From Caldifarciminota bacterium (GTDB lineage Bacteria; Hydrothermota; E44-bin80): a stretch of DNA of 6,243 nucleotides. The stretch lies in contig JAGMEZ010000158.1 in the NCBI GenBank assembly GCA_023127905.1, positions 1 through 6,243 on the forward strand, read 5' to 3'. Within the stretch, counting starts at the first letter, position 1; the number at the start of each line of letters is the position of its first letter. Below, one piece after another: positions 4,799 through 6,243 of the stretch. The position numbers and the translations under genes were made by a program. Under the pieces are notes generated by a model. It saw only the letters and a list, made by a program, of their open reading frames with translations. It did no database searches and was not told the origin of the DNA.

Positions 4799-6243
4799 AT
4801 GTCAAGTTTTTATTTAAATCAGGAGAAAATTGAGGAAGTCAGGGAGTCAGCTGATATTGTAGATATAATCAGCGAATATATCCCTATTAAAAAGACAGGA
4901 AAAAATTATACAGGGCTATGCCCTTTTCATTCTGAGAAAAAACCATCATTCACGGTTTCACCTATAAAACAATTATACCATTGCTTCGGGTGTGGTGCAA
5001 GCGGGAATGTGATTACTTTTGTAATGAACTACGAATCTGTATCGTTCATTGAAGCAATTGAAATACTTGCAAAAAAATATGGCATAACGCTTAAAAAAAA
5101 GTCTGCTTATAGTGAAGATAAGAAAAAGCAAGAAATAATCAATGCAAATGAGTTTGCATTTAAGCATTTTAAAAATAATTTATTTTCTGAATCAGGAAAA
5201 CACGCACTTGAGTACTTAAAAAAACGGGAAATAAATCTGGATACGATAGAGAAATTTGGATTAGGTTATGCTCCAGAAGGATGGGATAATCTATTACGAG
5301 CAGCTCAAAAAGAGGGTATATCAAATAAAATACTAATTTCTGCTGGTCTTATCGTCGAAAATGAAAAAGGTAAATTATATGATAGGTTTAGAAAACGCAT
5401 TATATTCACTTTCTACAACTCAATTGGAAAGAAAATCGGATTTGCAGGAAGGAATTTGGGAGATGAAATGCCAAAGTATCTTAACATTTCTGAATCCCCA
5501 TTATATAAAAAGAGATATACTCTCTATGGTCTTTATCAGGGAAAAGAAGAAATAAGAAAGGTTGATAAATGTATTATTGTCGAGGGGTACATGGATCTTC
5601 TTACACTATATCAAGCAGGTTTCAAGAATACCGCTGCAATCTCTGGAACTTCATTAACCGATGAACAGGCAAACTTGATAAGAAAATATACGAGAAATAT
5701 TTATATTTCGTTTGATGCTGATAGACCTGGAAAAGAAGCTACACTAAGGGGAGTATCAATCTTCATTAACAGTGGTTTAGTTCCATATATTATGACACTA
5801 CCAAAAGGGAAAGATCCTGATGACATAATCAATAAAGAAGGCAAAGATGTGTTTCGGAAACTCATTAAAAAAGCTGAGCATTTTATTGACTTTAAGTTAA
5901 GATATTTACTCTTGAAACATAATATAAACAATTCTGTTGAAAAAGCAGAGGTTGTGAAAGAAATGATGAGGACAATATCGCAGGTTAAGGATTTAACAGA
6001 ACGACGTGTATGGTTGAACAAGGTCTCTAGAACGCTTTCTGTGGACGAATCAATATTAATAACATCTCGTAGTAGACCAAGAAACAAAGATCAATTTACA
6101 CCTTCTGTTCTGTCGTCAAAAGAGATGAGTTATGATTTAGTAGTGCTTCTTGCTATGATACCAGATAAATATAGTGAGGTTGTTGAATTATTTAAAAAGG
6201 AGAAAATCTTTGATGAAACAACGAAAAGAATCCTTAACTATAT
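4799..6243 (+). CDS. dnaG: DNA primase DnaG, 3' end cut by the window
   Basis: This is the bacterial replicative primase, which makes RNA primers at the fork with helicase DnaB. The frame stays open for 481 codons to the right edge; the family is usually near 600 residues, so the C-terminal helicase-binding domain is mostly missing. The zinc-binding CHC2 domain is intact, with C41, H44, C62 and C65 in CPFH and CFGC. The RNA polymerase-like core shows YDRFRKRIIF (194-203), IGFAGR (213-218) and PKYLN (225-229). The TOPRIM domain has E262 in VEGYMD, D306 and D308 in FDADRPG, and D339 and D341 in the KDPDD stretch, so all metal-binding acidic residues are present. The ATG at 4799 matches the expected start (ADIVDIISEYIPIKKTGKNY follows), though no Shine-Dalgarno is visible. 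rpoD is expected downstream. Confidence 0.97.
   Translation, partial: MSSFYLNQEKIEEVRESADIVDIISEYIPIKKTGKNYTGLCPFHSEKKPSFTVSPIKQLYHCFGCGASGNVITFVMNYESVSFIEAIEILAKKYGITLKKKSAYSEDKKKQEIINANEFAFKHFKNNLFSESGKHALEYLKKREINLDTIEKFGLGYAPEGWDNLLRAAQKEGISNKILISAGLIVENEKGKLYDRFRKRIIFTFYNSIGKKIGFAGRNLGDEMPKYLNISESPLYKKRYTLYGLYQGKEEIRKVDKCIIVEGYMDLLTLYQAGFKNTAAISGTSLTDEQANLIRKYTRNIYISFDADRPGKEATLRGVSIFINSGLVPYIMTLPKGKDPDDIINKEGKDVFRKLIKKAEHFIDFKLRYLLLKHNINNSVEKAEVVKEMMRTISQVKDLTERRVWLNKVSRTLSVDESILITSRSRPRNKDQFTPSVLSSKEMSYDLVVLLAMIPDKYSEVVELFKKEKIFDETTKRILNY

Noticed and set aside
5701..6087. Minus-strand open frame of 128 codons inside dnaG
   Set aside because: It is antisense to the conserved TOPRIM region of DnaG and has no ribosome site or recognisable domain.

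Overview
The window is AT-rich (about one third G+C by eye) and clearly bacterial. It has strong Shine-Dalgarno sequences, sigma-70-type promoters, a textbook intrinsic terminator, and the genes for ribosomal protein S21, MutS2 and DNA primase DnaG. Lineage cannot be fixed from the sequence. SHOCT-like/LiaF-like envelope genes are common in Firmicutes and in several thermophilic or uncultured candidate phyla, and the short degenerate intergenic tandem repeats fit an uncultured, AT-rich lineage, but that is only an impression.

Left part (1-1806): after an edge with no supportable gene, positions 86-251 hold almost nothing but short degenerate tandem repeats (8-mers, then 9-mers, then 8-mers), with one diverged inverted-repeat element between the first two arrays. 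Three plus-strand genes follow. The first (272-1021) has an N-terminal SHOCT-like helical hairpin, a glycine-rich hydrophobic segment and a beta-repeat domain. The second (1018-1278) overlaps it by 4 bp and is a two-helix LiaF/LiaI-like membrane protein with a C-terminal SHOCT-like motif. The third (1370-1765) again starts with a SHOCT-like domain; a heptamer tandem array separates it from the second. A strong rho-independent terminator closes the group. All three look like parts of one small membrane-associated envelope-stress-type module, but no exact function can be assigned.

Right part (1807-6243): a near-consensus promoter drives rpsU (GTG start), followed by a 77-nt imperfect hairpin, mutS2 (complete, 775 codons, ATPase plus Smr domain), a second good promoter, a leader of about 180 nt, and dnaG, which runs off the right edge after 481 codons. 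This is a variant of the macromolecular-synthesis operon (rpsU-dnaG-rpoD in E. coli) with mutS2 placed between rpsU and dnaG. rpoD would be expected just beyond the window. mutS2 and dnaG have no recognisable Shine-Dalgarno sequence, whereas the SHOCT genes and rpsU have good ones.

Nothing here is a demonstrably new system. The most interesting points are the three-gene SHOCT module, the solenoid-like repeat in its first protein, the family of intergenic tandem repeats with different unit lengths, and the hairpin directly before the mutS2 start.
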